From Dipodascopsis uninucleata var. uninucleata (Eukaryota; Ascomycota; Lipomycetes; Lipomycetales; Lipomycetaceae), in assembly GCA_030568195.1 (NCBI GenBank), contig JAJLTO010000006.1, positions 992,001 through 1,056,000 of the forward strand: 64,000 nt of DNA, written 5' to 3'. Of the stretch, positions 11,276-21,201 are shown piece after piece. Made by a program: the position numbers and the translations under genes. Numbering within the stretch: the first letter of the stretch is position 1; every line of letters starts with the position of its first letter. Below the pieces are notes generated by a model. That model saw nothing but the letters and a program-made list of their open reading frames with translations, made no database searches and had not been told where the DNA came from.

Positions 11276-12917
11276 TCACTCCATGTAGTGGTAAGAACCA
11301 AGTAAGAATGCATTTGCTGGAAGCTTTCCCGGCATCGGTAGCATTACCTTGAGAAGCTTCTTTGCTTCGTCGACATTCACCCTAAGTAGAAACGAGAAAT
11401 TAGCTTGAGAAAAATTGTTATTGCAGACATAAAATTTACTTACACATGAACGAATCCTATAACCGACGCAATCGCAATATCGTCTTCTGGTTCAGATGGT
11501 GACGCATTCAAAACTGCTAGAATTGCATTCTGAAGACCAGTTGACACCTCAATCTTGGCTATCATTTTAGAGAAAGCAGCAGTCTCTTCAGCACCTATTG
11601 GAAGAGCCGAGGAAGTAACAAGATGTGATTCTAATAAACTGAATTAGCTACCATGAATTAAATTACAGTCGCTGAATTGGATAGCTTACGCTCTACAATC
11701 CGAAAAACATTCATAACTGAAAATGGAATCGTAACTGTGAATGAAGATAAGATCAAGGAGGGAGATCCGTGAAAATATTCTTTCATCTTTAGCTGTTGTA
11801 CCGATCGAAGATAATAAGAATCATTTTCAACCACACCGGCTGATCGTCGCACTTTTAACACTGTAATATCGGTTCTTGTCTTATATTTTTTGAGCATGTC
11901 ATTATAAAGTCTTTCATGGCCAACAGCAATGACAACATTGACTATCACCTAGTTAGAGGTTGAACAACGTAAAATAATTGAAGCAAGAGATCATGATATC
12001 ACTTACCTGAGAAGTCTGATATAATGTTAGAGATTATGTCATAGCCATCCTTTTGATCTATTATCCCGGGAGCATCAATGATTGTTCCACTAATTCGAGC
12101 TTTATGATCAAATGCCATTCTTGATGATACTGCAAGACCAAGTCTATTTACCTTTGACTTATAAAATCGAAGATTGTCTAGTGGCGAGTCAGAGCCGAAA
12201 TAATACACAAGGGGATATCGAGGGGTACCTTGCACAGGACCTGTTGTAGCAGTAGTACCCCATATATCATTTTCAACATCTGAAGTTGTAGAAAAATGTG
12301 CAGCTGCTATACTTCCTGGCATAGAGAAAATGCCTTCCTTTGGATCCAGATTGACATATATAGGCGAGCGCTGCATTCGAACCGCATAAGAAAGTAATAT
12401 CTTCGCTAGTGTTGTTTTACCAGAGCTCTTAGGGCCAATGATCAAAACTTTAGGACCTTCACCTTCGTTCACATAATGCTCCGATGACATATTTTTGGCT
12501 TTAATCGCCTTTTCTTGCTGGTTAGCTGCCTCGAATCGAAGCTTTTCTAGTGCAAAATGGACACTAGCATAACTATCCATGACGGTTTCGTCGGACAAAT
12601 ATTCTGTGATCACATCTCCAGACCAGGAGAACTTACAGCCAGACCATGTAAAGAGACTCAGCTTATTTCCACGGAATACGTATTGCTTGCCTGTGACAAG
12701 CTCTGATCCAAATATTTCACCTTTGCCAGCTAACACTTTGATCGTAACACTTGAATCAAGACCTATCTCAAAACGCCATTCATTGTTTGCTTCCAATTCG
12801 ACCGTCTTGAGAGAACCCTCTACATTAGCCTAATCAACGGGTTAATGAGAGAAACAGTAATATGGTCTACATAGGTTTACTTACTTGGTCCGTAGTACTT
12901 AGTCCTGGTAATTCCAT
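11276..12917 (-). CDS. CLP1: mRNA cleavage factor IA subunit / polynucleotide kinase-like CLP1
   Basis: CLP1 bridges PCF11 and the cleavage and polyadenylation machinery in the nucleus and binds ATP. Five exons in transcription order, 12917-12885, 12829-12007, 11941-11690, 11630-11444 and 11381-11276, give 466 aa (yeast 445). The first exon encodes MELPGLSTTDQ, and the acidic N-terminal beta domain then follows (NNEWRFEI, GEIFGSEL). The P-loop GPKSSGKTT falls at about residues 143-151, with DAPGI as the Walker B-like region. The C-terminal beta domain contains SSALPIGAEET and ends with the short MLPMPGKLP segment. Introns are 55-65 nt with CTAAC-type branch sites. The exon 3 acceptor is the second of two nearby AGs (...CTAGGTGATAG), chosen because only that one keeps frame. 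Confidence 0.94.
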
Positions 12918-13486
12918 AGCCAATTTTCTATCTGTATGGTACTTTCCTTTTCTAAGAAGTCTATTGAATAATGGCTCCTTGATCCACTATAATTTCAAGT
13001 AGGGGCAAGTTGAACACCCCTCAAATTAACTGGGCACAATTACAATATGTCAAGATCCTATTTACACCCAAAATACTCAAAATGTCACGTCCTATAATAG
13101 TTATTTGATGAAGTCACTGAAGATAAGTTGCTAGACAAATGTTGGTGGAAAATAAAATATAGCCGAACTCGGGTTAGGTTGAACTCGATGCTCAATATGC
13201 AGTCGAGAGCTTTCATGATATCACTTATAAATATTTCTGTTGTATAGTATTAACACTAAACCAACTGTGTAAGTCTTTCAATTAATTCCTTTTGGATTTG
13301 GAAGTTAGACAGAGGGAAAACTTGAATTGACTTTAATACTGAGCTGATATGAAAGAAGGAATCGACGCGTTTCCAAACATCTAGGACGTGTTACAAGTGT
13401 GAGAGAAGAATACGTACGTAAAATTTCAAACAGTGGTTTATTAATATTAACATGCTAAAAAAGAAAAAAGGCACTATTACATCAAT
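12918..13486. other. Divergent promoter region of CLP1 and DPB3
   Basis: About 570 nt with no gene. It contains one ACGCGT core (13365-13370), listed separately, and is otherwise AT-rich. Confidence 0.5.
13365..13370 (+). promoter_or_regulatory. MCB-like ACGCGT core upstream of DPB3
   Basis: ACGCGT lies 117 nt before the DPB3 start. In yeasts this is the core bound by MBF (Mbp1/Swi6), which drives G1/S genes including DNA polymerase subunits. A six-base palindrome occurs several times by chance in a window of this size, so this is a candidate only. Confidence 0.35.
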
Positions 13487-14215
13487 ATGTCCGCAGACAG
13501 TGTAGCGGTGGATGACGATACTCCAATGGAGGATGTGGCAGAACATGACGTAAATATCATGGAAAATGAGATATCGAAGACGGAACAGCCTGTGCCTGAA
13601 ACTGAAAATAATAAAAAGAAAACACCGTCAGAAAAGAATACAAATACTGGTGGTATTTCCCTACCGCTTTCACGAGTAAAGCGAATCATTAAACTGGACG
13701 AGGATGTCCGGGCATGTTCGAACCCGGCTGCATTCGCTATTGCAGTCGCGACAGTGAGTAAACAACTATTGTACTTTTACATTGATCTGTGAGGAGTGCT
13801 CATTAAAATAACTCCCTAGGAAATGTTTATAAAACACATATGTGAACAAGGTGCCCAGATATCTAAAAATGATAAGAGGAAAACATTATTATACAAAGAC
13901 TTAGGTAAGTAAGACGATTTTAAAAGGCAGCTCTGAATAAAGGTCTACACAGCCTCTAACTCATATATTGTCTATAGCAAATGCAGTTGATCGGTCAGAC
14001 GAACTTGAATTCCTAACAGGTGAGGCTACCTTGTGATAAGTTTGCTTCTACATTTCATAATACCATGATCGACTTAAACTGACTATATATATATATATAT
14101 ATCAACAGATGTCATTCCAAGAACCATGCCTCTCAGTAAAGCGCTCAAAGAGCGTAAAGCCCTGTTACAGAGTCAGCAGACTCAGCATATAAACATCATG
14201 GAATCTGAGCAATAA
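13487..14215 (+). CDS. DPB3: Histone-fold subunit of DNA polymerase epsilon (Dpb3/CHRAC-like)
   Basis: Four exons, 13487-13753, 13820-13904, 13978-14019 and 14109-14215, give 166 aa. An acidic, Ser/Glu-rich N-terminus of about 60 residues is followed by an NF-YC/CBF-type histone fold: LPLSRVKRIIKLDEDV, then FAIAVATEMFIKHICEQGA, then the polar YKDLANAVDRSDELEFLTDVIPRT. That series is characteristic of Dpb3/POLE4-like subunits, which pair with Dpb4 in polymerase epsilon at the replication fork; some fungi use the same fold in chromatin remodellers. The C-terminus is Q/K-rich. The third intron contains a (TA)n run just before its acceptor. The open frame of exon 1 alone ends at an intron stop, so splicing is needed for the fold. 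Dls1-type function remains possible. Confidence 0.85.
14080..14103. repeat. (TA)n microsatellite in DPB3 intron 3
   Basis: A run of about ten TA units directly upstream of the ATCAACAG acceptor. It is in the position of a polypyrimidine or AT tract and is likely to vary in length between strains. Confidence 0.8.
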
Positions 14216-14543
14216 AACCTTATAGTCTAACTATGTAATATATAAAAGGGCTGGAATTTCTGCATCACTGGCTTAGTAAATCATGTGCTGACTTATGCTG
14301 ATTTATTCGACAGTAGGCTAGCATATTAAACGGAACAAATAGCTTAATACATGTACTAGCATGATAATAATCTATACAAATAATGGCCATATTAAAATCT
14401 ACTGCTTTCGGTTGACTTGACTTTAATGCACTGTAATAATATTTGTTATAGATATTTTTTATTCTATTGATTAGACAAAATATATGTGCGCCCTCGATAC
14501 AAACAAATTATACAAGCTTCATCATTATAATAGAATTTAAGAT
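14216..14543. other. Convergent intergenic region between DPB3 and RIP1
   Basis: About 330 nt of AT-rich 3' sequence shared by two convergent genes. Nothing further is seen. Confidence 0.5.
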
Positions 14544-15538
14544 TTAACCAATGATAAGCTTATCGTCAGCAGGAAAGTCATACTCTGGAATTTCTAAGTT
14601 CAATGGAGCAGGACCCTTTCGGATACGACCCGAAATATCGTAGTGGGAACCATGGCATGGGCAAAACCAACCACCAAAATCTCCAGACTCACCAATAGGA
14701 ACACATCCAAGGTGAGTACAAACACCAAGCATGACTAACCATTCAGCCTTCTGGACACGGTCTTCATCTCTCTGAGGATCACGGAGAGTTGCAATGTTGA
14801 CAGAACGAGCCTCCTCGATTTCGTGCTCACTTCTGTGGCGGATGAAAACTGGCTTTCCTCTCCACTTAATGATAACATTCTTTCCGATTGGGATTGTTGA
14901 AAGGTCAACCTCAACTTTAGCCAGAGCTAAAACATCAGCAGAGGCAGCCATATTTGACAAGAAGTCTATAAGAATAAGAAAGATCAGTTAGCATCAATTG
15001 CTTTAACAAACCTTGTCACATCGTCTCATTGATAAAAAATCTTACCAGTAACGGTTGCCTTAGCACCAGCGGCACTGAGCAATCCCATGGATCCAATCAT
15101 GAAATAGGAGTAGACTTTGGACTTATCATCTCCCTTGTCCTTCTTAAGATAGTGACTGTAATCAGGCACCTTGTATGTATTCTCAATATATGGTCCAGTG
15201 GCAGCAAATCGTCTCTGGTCTGCAAATTTACCTCGTTAGCCTTCATTAATTTCTCGTAGTACTCCATCAATTCATTCTCCATCCACTGTAGGCTCAATTT
15301 TCTGTTTTCATCTCAGTTACAAATATTTACTTCCATCTATTTTTCAAGTATTCTTCTTAATTTTTATCTCTTGCGAACATGCCATGTATTCCTTTGCTTG
15401 CTGCATTCCCTGCATTTCCTTCTTTAAATACTTACCAAACAAAGCGGTAGACTGAGCAGCAGAGGCAACAGCTTTTCCAACTGTACGCATGCCGAGCACA
15501 GACTGTGACGATCTAAGCAAAGAAACACGAGCAGCCAT
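14544..15538 (-). CDS. RIP1: Rieske iron-sulfur subunit of the cytochrome bc1 complex
   Basis: Rieske 2Fe-2S protein of mitochondrial complex III, passing electrons from ubiquinol to cytochrome c1. Three exons, 15538-15436, 15219-15046 and 14965-14544, give 232 aa (yeast 215). Exon 1 encodes a presequence rich in R, S and A. Exon 2 has [11 protein letters not shown] and then the single membrane segment ([17 protein letters not shown]) and flexible hinge. Both cluster-binding boxes are intact: CTHLGC (about residues 175-180) and CPCHGSH (about 194-200), supplying two Cys and two His. The GPAP loop follows. Intron 1 is unusually long for this window (216 nt), and its donor follows the codon for Phe in ALFG. 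Expression is probably respiration-linked; see the CCAAT-box candidate upstream. Confidence 0.97.
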
Positions 15539-15685
15539 TGTAGATACTATGTTTGTGATGTATAATGCGCTTATTATGAGCTTCTGTCCCTCAAGAGTAT
15601 GAAGTCTTACAGGAAAAAAAGGATGTCTAAAGATACGTCAAGAACTGCTCGGCGCCCATAAGGAAAATTTGGTTTTCGTGCTCTG

Positions 15686-15693
15686 TGATTGGT
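15686..15693 (-). promoter_or_regulatory. CCAAT box (HAP-type) upstream of RIP1
   Basis: On the RIP1 strand this reads ACCAATCA, 148 nt before the ATG, and matches the ACCAAYNA consensus of the HAP2/3/4/5 complex that activates respiratory genes in yeasts. The same eight bases occur a few other times in the window by chance-like placement, so the call rests on position and gene identity. Confidence 0.35.
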
Positions 15694-16338
15694 CGAAACT
15701 TGTACGCTTCCGACTAGGAGGATCATCCAATTTTTTCAGAGCCTCTCTTTAGGTCCCAACGTGTACCTCAAACAAAAACAATGTAGTGGTAATTGCGAGG
15801 AATAGTTTGAAAAGATTAGAATAGAGCAATACAATTTTCTATATTTGAATGATATATATTCAGAAATCTAACGGGTGATGATGCTGATGACTGATAATTG
15901 GGGCATCAAGGGAGACCAGAGCAGTTACGCAGCGCCAACAGTGAATAAACACAAGCCTGTCCATAGTACCAAGATCATAGTGTCGACAAGAAAATGAAAA
16001 CTGCTTTCTGATCTCGATATAAATACAACAAAATTACTTTAAGTGATATTGGAGATACCTTGGATTTTATAAATCTTTGAGATGATGTCCGACATTATAG
16101 TAAGGATATGAAGCGCAAAAAATGCAGCGGCTAAATAGTATTTTGTGTTCAGGCCGTCTTACAATCAATTAGCGAACAAATAGACATCGTCTTTGGAGCT
16201 ATCAAATTGTCTGATCGGAGTAAAGAGACTTAATTTTGGTTTCCTCTATGTTTGCTATCGAGTGGCTAGGAACTGGAAGAGGAGGTAGAATAGGAGAAGT
16301 GAACATTTCGCAGTTGATGCGAAATTGAAACGATACAA

Positions 16339-16350
16339 ATGCTAGTGTAA
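16339..16350 (+). promoter_or_regulatory. Three-codon uORF directly before the DUF2235 start
   Basis: ATG-CTA-GTG-TAA ends three bases before the main ATG at 16354. If the transcript starts upstream, ribosomes would meet this minimal uORF first, which would be expected to lower or condition translation of the main frame. Confidence 0.35.
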
Positions 16351-16353
16351 GAA

Positions 16354-17873
16354 ATGTCGAGATCAGCTAGGTCAGGTTCGACGTCCAGTAGCTTTGGCTC
16401 CTCTCGTCAACACTACATGAGTAGTTCTTCCTCTAATGAGGATGAATCGTCGACCTCGACTGGAGAGTTTCGGGGCAAAAGCCTCGTGCTCTGTTTCGAT
16501 GGAACCGGTAGCAAGTTTGGCGAACGACCGGCCTCGAATGTATTGAAAATATACCAAATGATTGAGCCGAATTCTAAAACGCAAATCCACTATTATCAAC
16601 GTGAGTAAATATTGTTAAGTAGACTATCATACAAATATAATGGAATGGAGAAAATCTGACTAATATTACGTCGAATTGCGACTGGTCTTGAATAATAGCG
16701 GGTATCGGAACGTATATTTGCAGTGACAATGATTTCGACTTCGTGTCTTCTAGGTGGCGCACAATGCTTCTGAAGTTAGATGCGATGATTGCTTATTCCT
16801 TTGATGACCATATTTTAGCTGGTTACAAATTCTTGGTTCGACATTACTCACAAGGAGATCGAATTTGGATGTTTGGCTTCAGTCGTGGCGCATTTACTGC
16901 TAGAATTTTGTCCAGCATGATAGAAAGGGTCGGTCTTCTTGGAAGTGGCGGAGAAGAATTGATTCCTTGTGCATGGGAAATTTATAAGAACTGGGAAAAT
17001 CATGCGAAGATTGGTGACCCTGAATGTAGAGCTAGTCGACTTACTGATCAGGTATGATTTTCATCTATCATTTTTCCTACGTATGCTCGTGTCTTTACTA
17101 ATAAGTTTGTGTCTATGACTTTAATTTGCCAATCCTAGTTCCGACAAACATTCTCTCAGACTATTCCTGGAATATATTTTCTTGGACTATGGGACTCGAT
17201 TAATTCGGTTGGACTTGTCCGCAATCGCATGTTTCCTCATACTAGAAACATCAAGATTGTACAACACTTACGTCATGCGGTTAGTGTTGATGAACGACGA
17301 TCTAAATTCAAGCAAAATCTTTACCATGTGTCTTCCAACGGTGGAGAAAGTAGTTCTGACGTTGTCGAGCGTTGGTTTCCTGGGAATCATGGTGATAATG
17401 GCGGTGGATGGCGTACTACAGGTGATAATGGAGCTTTATTAGCTGACTTGAGTCTACGCTGGATGGTGAAGGAAGCAAACTTACTCGGTCTTAATTTTCG
17501 CGAAGGCGCTACAGAAGCGCTAGCAATGCGAGGATCTATAAATTCACTTATGGTTCGGGCACACGACATGCTCTCATTTGACCCTGATCTTGGTAAGGGA
17601 AAATATGCAGCTGCCAAGTGGTGGATACTTGAACTTCTTCCCTTGCCATATTTGATTGATTCTAAAAACAATGGAGAATGGAGCATATGCTATAAGCCAA
17701 ACTTTGGACGCAGAAGAAAGATACCAAACGGCGCTGTAATGCATTGGAGTGTTCGCTGGAAGAAGATCTTAGATGAAGACTACAGGCCCAAGAATATTCC
17801 TCGACAGGTGTCATACGATATTGATAGAACAGATGCAATGCCAGACGACTTACTGGATGAGTATATGGAATAG
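16354..17873 (+). CDS. DUF2235 family alpha/beta hydrolase (T6SS Tle1-like fold)
   Basis: Three exons, 16354-16600, 16699-17051 and 17139-17873, give 444 aa. A Ser-rich N-terminus of about 40 residues precedes the domain. DUF2235 hallmarks are present in order: LVLCFDGTGSKFGERPASNV (about 44-63), HYYQPGIGTY across the first splice junction, a conserved GYKFLVRHYSQGDRIWMFGFSRGAFTAR block with nucleophile Ser in GFSRG (about 142-146), LWDSINSVG, and VERWFPGNHGDNGGGW with the likely catalytic Asp/His region. Bacterial relatives are phospholipase effectors; fungal members are widespread and mostly uncharacterised, so the substrate is unknown. No signal peptide or membrane span is seen, which suggests a soluble intracellular enzyme. 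The first junction is convincing because it rebuilds the family motif exactly. Confidence 0.92.
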
Positions 17874-19004
17874 ATGAGGAATTATATACCTATGTAAAGT
17901 TTGTAGTTGCATAATATTTGAAGTTTATATCTTAGAAGGAATTAGAAGCAGAAACTGGTTGATTATACTACATGGAAGATGCGAATTGATCAACCTTTTT
18001 TAGGATGATAGAGCATGATATTGTATCAATCAAAATTTACCATCTCAGATATCCTTTCAAATTAGTGGGTTTTTGGTTATTTTTATGTTGTTCAACTTTT
18101 AACGATATCTCGGGTCTTTGATGTTTTGGCGATACGAATTGGTGAGTCCATCAATGACGTTCATTTCTTTTTTAAAAGACTTTCTACAATGGTATTAGAC
18201 CTTTTAGACTTGTGACCCTCTTTTTTATACATTCTAATGTTGCAAAGACTATCATTCTAGTAGCTATCATGCTAATTATTATCCCATATCCTTTTTATTT
18301 TTGATGTTGTCTTTCCTTTTTCTCTTTATATTCTCAATTTCCTAAGCTAATTATCGTGCTGTATTCTGTTCTACTTTATTTTGATTATAATACGTCTGTA
18401 AGGGCATTTCTCTCTGTTTATATAAAACTTGTATATACATGAGATCAACGATAGCACGATTAGAATTTTATATACAGAATTCTATTTTCTTTTTTCCTAG
18501 GTGTGCATGCAGTCTATCACTGCGTAGTATCACACTCGTAACATACTTCCATACAGTGTTATTTCTTTTGATGGAGAATGCTAAGATTCCTATGAAATAA
18601 ATGAAGGTTTCCAACTATTAGATGTATTGAATCTGCTAAAATATATTGATTAAACTCGACAACCATAGCTCTGATTAGATCATTAAATAACCACCACATT
18701 TAGTAAGATAAGGGACTAGTATGTATAAAACAATGATGTTTATACTTATATGCAATACAATTGATGCTATAAGTGCATATATATGTGAACTTTAGGTCAT
18801 TGATAGCATTTCAAATCCAATTTCAGTTAGTGATTGGTGAATACCATTATCACTTTAAGCAGGGAATAGGCCATCATCTCTTGTGCTCTTTAGACTGAAA
18901 AGGCCGTTTACCTCTATATTTGTTCATTTAGCCAACATAATATCCATTATATACTCAAATTTGACCGTTATCAATTATATTTCTGAAATACGAAGATTAG
19001 CGCA
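17874..19004. other. Intergenic region between the DUF2235 gene and the TVP15-like gene
   Basis: About 1.1 kb of AT- and T-rich DNA. A small ATG-led segment followed by GTGAGT at 18121-18150 looks like a first exon, but no continuation with coding character follows. No gene is called. Confidence 0.45.
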
Positions 19005-20006
19005 ATGACTTTTTTCGACTACGATGTTAGCAGTCCTTTCAGGATTGCTAACATGATTATTGGTGCCCTCATTGTGAGTAAAGGACGGCTTGTGAGGTTG
19101 AGTTGTTCCTTACGTAGAAAATATGCTTGGTAGAAGAATGACCAAAGATTTGGTCTGGAGAGACTACACACCACAAATTTAGTATAATAGCATTACTAGA
19201 GAATCTGACTGTATGCTAATGGGATTTATATAGTTTTTGGGTGGAATAACCATGTTCTTTCCTCTTGGATTGTAAGTCCTTCTGTTTATTATATTTATAG
19301 GAGCATGCAACCAATCTTTTGATGCATGAAGAAGATGAAGGCCAGAATAAGGATGTAGAAGTTTGCTAACTTTAATTTATCAATTGTCTAGTCGTAATGT
19401 ATGTGTCAACTGAATTTTCAACGATTAGAGCATTGTATGGAGTTTAGACTGGACTAACTCGTCAAATAGGTTGTCGTTGCTTTGTATATAATCATGTTTG
19501 GCTCATTGGTCATACTAGCAGGTCAGTAATACTTGGGATGAGCAACTAGGTTATTCATGCTATGTACTAGTCTGAAATTGAAGTCTAACGTTTAATATCT
19601 TCGCAGAGTTCGCATTGCCATCGCAAGTTGTCCGTTACGCCTCATTCTTGATGTCTTTCATCGGTCGCGGAATGTGTAAGAGCTACTAGACTATATATTA
19701 TGAAGTACGCCAGAGCGCTAATCTATTTTATACACACAGTCTATATCTTCATGGGTGCCCTCGTCTTGGCACCGGGCATTATTCGTGTTGTTGCAGGATC
19801 TGTCACTATGCTGTAAGTAATAAAGGAATAAAGGAGTCTGGTCCTGAATTGTGTTCTACTGAAGCTTGCTTTTACTAACTTCGAATTTTAATGATATCAG
19901 TGTTGGTGCCATTTATGTTGTACTTGAATTCACTCCGTCTATTGAACCACCAAGCAACATGCGTGAGGAGAACGAATATGAAACTCCAGTTGGCGAGACT
20001 GTTTAA
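19005..20006 (+). CDS. TVP15: Golgi TVP15-like membrane protein (COPI-associated family), seven exons
   Basis: This gene is split so finely that no single exon forms a long open frame. Exons: 19005-19073, 19234-19271, 19392-19398, 19470-19521, 19607-19675, 19740-19812 and 19901-20006; 137 aa. Four membrane segments are visible (IANMIIGALIFLGGITMFFP, VVVALYIIMFGSLVILAEF, SFIGRGMFYIFMGALVLAP and VVAGSVTMLVGAIYVVLEF), followed by PSIEPPSNMR. The LGGIxxFFP, FIGRGxFYIF and EPPxNMR blocks match the COPI-associated/TVP15 family, small four-TM proteins of late-Golgi vesicles. Exon 3 has only seven bases (T-CGT-AAT), but without it the frame closes and the family spacing is broken. Donors are mostly GTRAGT; intron 4 uses GTCAGT. 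TVP15 itself, rather than a close paralogue, is inferred. Confidence 0.85.
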
Positions 20007-21201
20007 AATGCAAGTGCAAACTACGAAATGTATCAAATCTACACATCTTTAGATAGTAAGAACATACTATCATACAAACAGGACGTGTAGACAGGAGTTG
20101 CTAATGCGATTCTGAACTTTTTCACTATACTTTTTCAGAAGGAAGTTGAATTGTGAACACCAATTTGTGTATAATGCGGTATTTGACATAGAAATTTACT
20201 CAGTTACCTTTTATTATATATCAATTGAAATAAGATTAGAGCTATAGCCGATATGAAGTTTTCAATCTGTACGAATCGTAGAGCGCTTATAATAACTTTT
20301 GTTCAGGTCTGTATCTTCATGTCCTTATTATCGGAGAGATCATGGATTTATCTGTTACTATCTCTCGCGCTGTTGGTTATACTGTTGGTGATTTCCTTAA
20401 TCAATTGATCATCTAACCGAACAATAGTTGAAAAAACTACACTTATTCTCTGCATTACCAAATATGAGCACCTTCCTATCAGCCAAAAGCCTAACCAGAA
20501 TATTTACACAGTCCTCAGAAAGTGAAGAAATTTAAGGTCTTCAAAATGAATTATACTCAGAAATAACTGTCAAATGTCATAGTAGATCATCATAGGACAC
20601 TGGTTATGCATCTAGTGCGTGATATGGCCCTGGGTATTTGGATATTTAATGCCTTTGCTGTAAAAGCCTAATCGTATGAAAAATCTCATGTATTCTTCTA
20701 ATGCATGCATTATGCTATTTTTATATACAAGAATTACTGTTAACAACAGCTACGCTGTCAAATTACTTGGTTAGATGCACTAATTGAAAATTTTTCTGAC
20801 AGGAAAAAAGTGTAGAACTTGTGTTTAGTACAAATTGTTTTAGGGTAGTAAATTATTGAACCATTGCGGTGTTGAGAACCCTTTCCTGTTTTTAAAGAGT
20901 TCTACCATCGAATTTAAGTATCCCTTATTTAGACAGGCAAGTAGACTCGACTTGCTTTCAAAAGGGATAAAAAAAGATCAGAAAACATAGGAACTATATA
21001 AGAGAAAACAACAAGTCAGTAGTTTTAATATTTAGACGGTATATGCTGCTGGAAGTTGGATTTTGATAATAATTGCGTGGATAGAGTATCTTCATCATTA
21101 CCAATAAACTGCATCAACAAGGGCAATAAGACAACAGTTGTTTCCGTCCTTTATATCGCTGCGGCCGTCTTTCGGACGCGACCATCCTCTAGCAGCTCAT
21201 A
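20007..21201. other. Intergenic region between the TVP15-like gene and the low-complexity protein gene
   Basis: About 1.2 kb of AT-rich DNA. Apart from a 51-codon membrane-type ORF (20253-20408, listed separately), nothing is recognised. A GC-richer stretch at 21150-21190 is the immediate leader of the next gene. Confidence 0.45.
20253..20408 (+). CDS. Putative small membrane ORF, 51 aa, unknown
   Basis: ATG to TGA without introns. The N-terminus MKFSICTNRRALIITFVQV is basic then hydrophobic, and the second half (YLLLSLALLVILLVISLIN) is one strong transmembrane helix running to the C-terminus. Such a sequence could be a small tail-anchored or two-TM protein. Equally, T-rich fungal DNA can produce hydrophobic frames by chance. 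It starts 247 nt after the TVP15-like stop, on the same strand, so it could also sit in that transcript's 3' UTR. No family is recognised. Confidence 0.25.
   Translation: MKFSICTNRRALIITFVQVCIFMSLLSERSWIYLLLSLALLVILLVISLIN

Larger units (their letters stand above)
15539..16353. other. Divergent region between RIP1 and the DUF2235 gene
   Basis: About 815 nt. It contains one HAP-type CCAAT box near RIP1 and a tiny uORF just before the DUF2235 start; both are listed separately. A run rich in TGATGA/CTGA-like words at 15872-15893 was checked as a possible box C/D RNA but has no paired terminal stem. Confidence 0.5.

Noticed and set aside
15872-15893. TGATGA/CTGA-rich words resembling a box C/D snoRNA
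   Set aside because: No terminal stem and no proper spacing between C and D boxes.
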